Source: Clarireedia homoeocarpa (lineage: Eukaryota > Ascomycota > Leotiomycetes > Helotiales > Rutstroemiaceae). Taken from it: a stretch of DNA of 64,000 nt. Below the pieces are notes generated by a model. It saw only the letters and a list, made by a program, of their open reading frames with translations, did not search any database and was not told the DNA's origin. Where the stretch lies: the NCBI GenBank assembly GCA_001465935.1, contig LNKV01000020.1:255252-319251 (forward strand), written 5' to 3'. Of this stretch, positions 59,543 to 64,000 are shown in pieces (position 1 is the stretch's first letter; each line of letters starts with the position of its first letter). The translations under genes were made by a program, and so were the position numbers.

Positions 59543-61416
59543 ATGTCGGCCGGTAACAGCGCAGAAATATCAAAGACTGGCGAAGATGCTTCACACAAGC
59601 AAGAAGAAGCTCCTAATGTACCTCCTCAGTACGAAGAAGTAACGACATTTGGTGATCCAATACCTGTTCCTGCGAAGGATACAGCCTTTATATTTGCAGC
59701 TTCAGATTCTGATGAGGATGGATTGGCTTTCGCAAAGAACCCCTTTCTGGATCCAGCCGTGGCAGCCCACTGGACGACAATTTACGAAAAAGCTCAATAT
59801 GAATGTCGAGATTTTTTCGACCCTCATTTCACTTGGAGTGAGGAGGAAGAGAAAAGAATTGTCCGGCGCCTTGACTGGCGAGTATGTCTATGGGCAGTAA
59901 GTTTAAGCATATCACACAACCACTGGGCTATGGCTGACCTAAAATTAAGTGCATAATGTTCTTCGGTCTGCAAGTCGATCGAGGCAACCTAGTACAAGCT
60001 GTGGCAGACAATTTATTAGACGACCTTAATCTTACAACAAATGGTACATCTCTTTCTCTCGCAAACGCACGTAAACTAACTTCTGTAGAATACAATTTCG
60101 GCAATGTTATATTCTTGTTTTCATTCCTGTTGGCCGAATTACCATCTCAACTGGTATCGAAGAAAATTGGTCCTGATCGTTGGATTCCTATGCAAATAAC
60201 TCTTTGGTCTGTAGTTGCCATGTCTCAGTGTGCAATCAAAGGGAAGCAGGGCTTTTATGCGACTCGAAGTATCTTGGGTCTACTAGAGGTGCGTTTGATG
60301 GAAATGCGCGACTTTAATTTGCTAACACTTGTTAAACAGGGTGGTTTTATTCCAGATATCGTATTATGGCTGTCGTACTTCTACACATCGCGAGAACTTC
60401 CAACTCGACTCAGTTTCTTCTGGACAACTCTATCCGGGACAACAATTATCACGTCGATTCTCGCTTTCGCTCTCCTTCATCTCCGTGGCGTCGCGGGCTG
60501 GGCAGGATGGCGATGGCTATTCTTGATTGAAGGGTTGATTACTTTGCTTGTCGGATTGGCATCGTTCTTCATGATGCCTGCATCCGCTGTTCAGACGAAG
60601 ACCTGGTTCAGACCGAAGGGCTGGTTCACGGACCGTGAAGTTTCGATCGTTGTTAATCGAGTCCTCAGAGATGATCCATCTAAGGGCGATATGCACAATA
60701 GACAAGCAATCACTCCTAAGAGACTTTGGGAGGCCGCCAAAGATTATGATCTATGGCCACTTTATGCCATTGGTTTGATAGCATATATTCCGCAGGGACC
60801 ACCTGCCTCTTATATTACGCTTACATTGAAGTCGCTTGGATTTAGTACATTCAACACGAACTTACTCACGATTCCATACTCGGCATTCCACATTATGACG
60901 CTTCTTGCAATTACCCAACTGTCTGAGCGTCTCAATGAGAGAACATTTGTTTCCATGCTACAGCCATTGTGGACACTCCCTTGTATCATCGCTCTCAGAT
61001 TCTGGCCCGGTGCCGGCATCAAGGCTTGGGATACGTACGCACTTGTTACCGTGTTGTTGTCATATCCATACTGCCACGCTATTCTCGTCGGCTGGACATC
61101 CAAGAACGCCAACAATGTCGGAGCTAGATCTGTCTCCGCTTCATTATACAATATGGCTGTCCAATTGGGAAATATTTGTTCCAACTTCATCTATCGAGCG
61201 GATGATAAACCTTTATATCACCGTGGTAATACACAATTACTCATCATCAACATCACCTCTATTTTGATTTTCATACTAACAAAGATCTATTATGTAACGA
61301 GGAACAGGATAAGGGACAGGAAATGGAATGCTATGACGCCAGAGGAGCAACAAGATTATAAGTTGAATACGAAGTTAGTGGGAAGTCGGCGGTTAGACTT
61401 TAGATTTGCTCATTAA
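59543..61416 (+). CDS. Dal5-family MFS anion transporter (Soa1/allantoate permease-like)
   Basis: Four exons: 59543-59896, 59950-60043, 60089-60288, 60340-61416; introns of 53, 45 and 51 nt; 574 aa. The acidic, soluble N-terminus ends in RRLDWRVCLWACIMFF, the usual start of helix 1 in Dal5-type permeases. It is followed by GLQVDRGNLVQA, a YNFGNVIFLFSFLLAELPSQ helix pair, GGFIPDIVLWLSYFYTSRELPTR and GWRWLFLIEG. A GWFTDREVSIVVNRVLRDDP loop and six further membrane segments follow. The family carries organic anions (allantoate, nicotinate, sulfonates). Its neighbour is a TauD-type dioxygenase, so sulfonate uptake is a reasonable guess. Introns 2 and 3 are multiples of three and free of stops, so unspliced mRNA would still be translated. 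Confidence 0.9.
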
Positions 61417-62122
61417 ATCTGTGCGGAGATGATCTTGCTTGGAGCAGGCAAAGTTTGTAGGTTTTCATGTAAATAAAAGATAGAGAGGGGAAATAATCAT
61501 TGATACAAAAGATATTTGAGCTATAAAGATACCTCTGAAGAACTGGGAAGCAATTGAGCGACGTATCCGAGGTAGAAGAATACAACATGTACTGACTCCA
61601 GACATCTAGTCTTCTTCTGAACCAACCTATGTTATATACTTCTAGTCCACATTCTTGTCCTAGTTCTCATTCTAATGAATGCCACTATCTTCTTCCCCTC
61701 TTCCACCACTGGTATACCAACTATCTGACCAACTCCAAGCATCGATATTCAGTCGAAAGGTATACTTTTGAGATTTCTATTCGGGAAAATATATATGATA
61801 GTTTTTAATACCCGCATTTGATTTGAGCAATCAGTTATATAAGTTCTCAATGTCTAAATTTCACTAGAAAAATGAGAACTCTGAATTTGGTCGGGACCCT
61901 AAAGGCATATGTCAAGTATGAGTGGCTACAACTCATTATCCTAAATCGGCTTACCTTATGTTTTCTGCGCTAGACTGTCCACCATATGCTCTCGCTTGTG
62001 GTGGGGGAGAGGTTAATCTTCAACTGCATCATTAGTGCTAGCCGTCCCACGAATGCTTCTGTACAATCTTCCGCGAACCTGTCCTGCGAATACTTCCGCG
62101 AATGCTCCGGCGAAAGGAACAA

Positions 62123-62167
62123 ATGACGCTCCGCTGGCTCTCCGAGGGCCACTGCTATGGAGGCAGA
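62123..62167 (-). repeat. Dispersed 45-bp repeat, copy 2 (inverted)
   Basis: The reverse complement matches 25577-25621 at 43 of 45 positions. Flanking bases agree weakly on one side (AAATAG before the match) and not on the other, so this may be the conserved end of a small mobile element. Confidence 0.85.
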
Positions 62168-62321
62168 GTATCTATTTAGGTAAATTGGGAAGGAAGGAAG
62201 TTGAGGTACAGTAGTTCTACTTCGTAGTGGGGTATCCCTTTAACACCATCCATGTGGTCTGTGCACGCCTACCAAGTAAATCTAGCGATATGTCCTAGTA
62301 TGTGGGGTAACACAGGGGTAT

Positions 62322-62380
62322 AAATTTTGGTTTTTGCTATTCAGCCGACGCAAATTGTTGGATAGCAAAAACCTAAATTT
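62322..62380. repeat. Imperfect hairpin, 22-bp arms
   Basis: Arms 62322-62343 and 62359-62380 are inverted copies with two mismatches (AAATTT, GGTTTTTGCTAT core) around a 15-base loop. This could be a small folded element or a transcription-termination structure. Its function is unknown. Confidence 0.6.
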
Positions 62381-62912
62381 TGGGTGGTTAAGGGGATATA
62401 CCTCGAGAAGATGCTAATATACACCCCCATAGTAAGGGAGAAAAGGTAGGTAGGTAAGTAGGTAGATAGGTCGCGTCTCTTCGCCAATTTTGGGCGTGCG
62501 TCATCGTCATTCTGAAGGGGGGAGGGGGGGTTCTAACGAACTCCCAAGCCCACCAAGAGTATCATATAATGAATTCACGAAGCGGTTGTGAGCGGCTGGT
62601 ATCATTTCGGATATCCAGAAACTTTGATGAAAATACTATTCTCACTCGCACTCATACCTTACAGAAGCAATCATCATCGTTTCTCTCGGTTTTGGCAAAT
62701 CTTGTATTACTCAACATAGGTATGATCACAAACGCTACGCCTGTCATTTGGTGTATTGAAAAATGATCTTTTACACAATCATGCTAGCTTATCTCGAACA
62801 AAACCAACCAGATATCGCGACCCTGCGGCCCGCAGGAATTCCACCAGCATGACCCACTAAAGCAACCCCTTACCCACGTTCCAATGCTGCTAAGGTTATT
62901 CCCATCCGCGTC

Positions 62913-64000
62913 TCAATTATCAACCTGCTGTTCATCTTGATTCTCTATACCTTCAGCCTCAGATTTCACACCAATGTCCCCCAGCACACCACTTCTCGAT
63001 CGACTAGCTGAATCAACCAGCTCTTCATTCAAGAAGTTATCGTACATAGCTGCTACAAGCCCTACAACGCCACTACTTCCTCCAAAGCTATAAGTTTGTG
63101 GTCGTAAATGATCAATAGCTTGTCCATAGCGGACCCCATTTCTGTGATTCTGTCTCAAGCGATCCGCTCTTTGTGGTAAATTCTCAACGGCATGTTGACT
63201 CTGCATTCCATCTATGAGATTTTCTCCCAGGATTCGTGAGCGCTTGGATGACTGGCTGCTGTGAGAACTACCAGCCTGCTCAAGGTTAGGGTTCATATTA
63301 TCTCGAGAGTTTGAGCGGAGGTGCTTCCGTTGCGATGGAATCCACTCCGCTGACGACCCATTCCCAACCGAGTTTGCCGTCTGAGAGTAAGCTCGATTAC
63401 CACCATCGCTATCATGAGCAGGAAGTCCAAAGCTGGCAAAACTAGAATATGATTGCAGAGCTTGATACGGTTGATTGAGGCCAGCGAGGAATGACAGCTG
63501 ACGTTGAAGTTGGAGAGGACGGAGGGATTGTTGATAGTGGAGGAGGGGTAGGGCGTGGGCGCTTGCGAGCGAGGTTGCGTTGTGGTTGTGGTTGTGGTGC
63601 ATATTTGAGAAGTTGGGCTGGTGATATGAGTGGGCTGAGTGAGAGGTATAGGTGGGCATTGGTAGTGGTTGAGTTTGGTGGTAGGAGTGGTCTGAGAGGG
63701 CTGTTAGGAGTGTTAGTGGTTTATTACTTGATGAGGCGGGGAAGGAGATAGAAAAGGGGGGTAGTGTACCAGGAGGTATGCCGCTAGGAGTATCGGAGAT
63801 GTAGATTGGATTGAGTGCATGAGTTCCTATGTTCCTGAAGCGGGATTGATGGTTAACTTCCATGTCAAAGCCCCGCATATCGACGTGGTTTGGAATTTGG
63901 GCTGGGCGTTGGCTCGCTGATGATTGGGAGCTGTGCTGATGTACAGAATCACTAATTGAAACAACGCGGTCGTCAGATACAGGTGGATACTGATATTGAG
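62913..64000 (-). CDS. Partial gene, His/Gln/Ser-rich protein of unknown function
   Basis: The frame ends at 62913 and stays open to the right edge of the window, so the 5' part is missing. An ATG at 63878 is internal, because the frame upstream continues without a stop (for example QYQYPPVSDDRVVS, SQRPAQIPNHVD). The protein is low in complexity: HHNHNHN, QSLRPLQLQRQL, SSHSSQSSKRSR. The C-terminus is acidic and Gln-rich (ENQDEQQVDN). A basic KRSR may be a nuclear signal. No domain is recognised; a regulator or scaffold protein is possible. Pieces of the opposite strand look open but are shadows. Confidence 0.6.
   Translation of the reverse strand, partial: QYQYPPVSDDRVVSISDSVHQHSSQSSASQRPAQIPNHVDMRGFDMEVNHQSRFRNIGTHALNPIYISDTPSGIPPGTLPPFSISFPASSSNKPLTLLTALSDHSYHQTQPLPMPTYTSHSAHSYHQPNFSNMHHNHNHNATSLASAHALPLLHYQQSLRPLQLQRQLSFLAGLNQPYQALQSYSSFASFGLPAHDSDGGNRAYSQTANSVGNGSSAEWIPSQRKHLRSNSRDNMNPNLEQAGSSHSSQSSKRSRILGENLIDGMQSQHAVENLPQRADRLRQNHRNGVRYGQAIDHLRPQTYSFGGSSGVVGLVAAMYDNFLNEELVDSASRSRSGVLGDIGVKSEAEGIENQDEQQVDN

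Larger units (their letters stand above)
61417..62912. other. Convergent spacer with repeats, no gene
   Basis: 1.5 kb between the transporter and the partial gene at the right edge. It contains the dispersed 45-bp repeat copy 2, several TTCCGCGAA-like motifs at about 62070-62115, an imperfect hairpin at 62322-62380, and GGTA-rich short repeats near 62440-62470. No protein-like frame. Confidence 0.65.

Noticed and set aside
59956..61416. Transporter as one uninterrupted 486-codon frame
   Set aside because: Family alignment from memory and clear GT-AG sites show that 60044-60088 and 60289-60339 are introns, merely free of stops.

Overview
The window is one end of a chromosome of a filamentous ascomycete. 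It opens with the C-rich strand of a TTAGGG-type telomere. Genes carry short GT-AG introns (about 45-100 nt) with CTAAC/TACTAAC-like branch sites. They include HET-domain and NLR incompatibility genes and pectin-degrading enzymes. This mixture fits a plant-associated leotiomycete (Helotiales, Botrytis/Sclerotinia-like); that placement is inference from gene content, not a database match.

Layout. 1-160: telomere and variant repeats. 161-1560: AT/T-rich subtelomeric spacer with short tandem repeats. 1587-5037 (-): a GC-rich telomere-linked helicase, in which a RecQ-type helicase follows a region that reads like a degenerate tyrosine recombinase. 5040-6370: AT-rich transposon relics. 6373-10555 (+): HET-NACHT-WD40 receptor. 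10556-12451: spacer with a probable LTR relic. 12452-14606 (-): DED1-like DEAD-box helicase. 16550-18755 (-): mitochondrial UbiB/ABC1 protein. 21390-23773 (+): palI/RIM9 pH sensor. 27524-29233 (+): septin-like GTPase. 33391-37302 (-): hydrolase-like/NACHT/HEAT receptor. 38073-39330 (+): broken F-box-like gene. 39931-41179 (-): pectin methylesterase. 43101-44936 (-): HET-domain protein. 45372-45560 (-): HSP90 gene fragment. 45925-46865 (+): rhamnogalacturonan acetylesterase. 46965-48837 (-): sulfatase. 49525-51314 (+): MFS sugar permease broken by two TAG codons. 52401-54682 (+): double-homeodomain-like protein. 55995-57203 (+): TauD-type dioxygenase. 57226-58218: inverted-repeat transposon. 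59543-61416 (+): Dal5-type transporter. 62913-64000 (-): 3' part of a gene running off the window.

Themes. (1) Self/non-self recognition: two NLRs of different architecture plus a HET protein, both NLRs ending in nearly identical tandem repeats. (2) Pectin de-esterification: a methylesterase and an acetylesterase about 5 kb apart. (3) Sulfur scavenging: a sulfatase, a sulfonate-type dioxygenase and a Dal5/Soa1-like transporter. (4) Decay: transposon relics, a permease whose two stops look like RIP-type TGG to TAG changes, an HSP90 fragment and a frameshifted F-box gene. Housekeeping genes (DED1-like, UbiB, palI, septin) are interleaved from 12 kb inward.

The most unusual object is the telomere-proximal helicase, because of its recombinase-like N-terminal region and its unsettled reading frame. 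Exon boundaries were placed by eye from GT/AG sites, frame and family similarity; no search was run.
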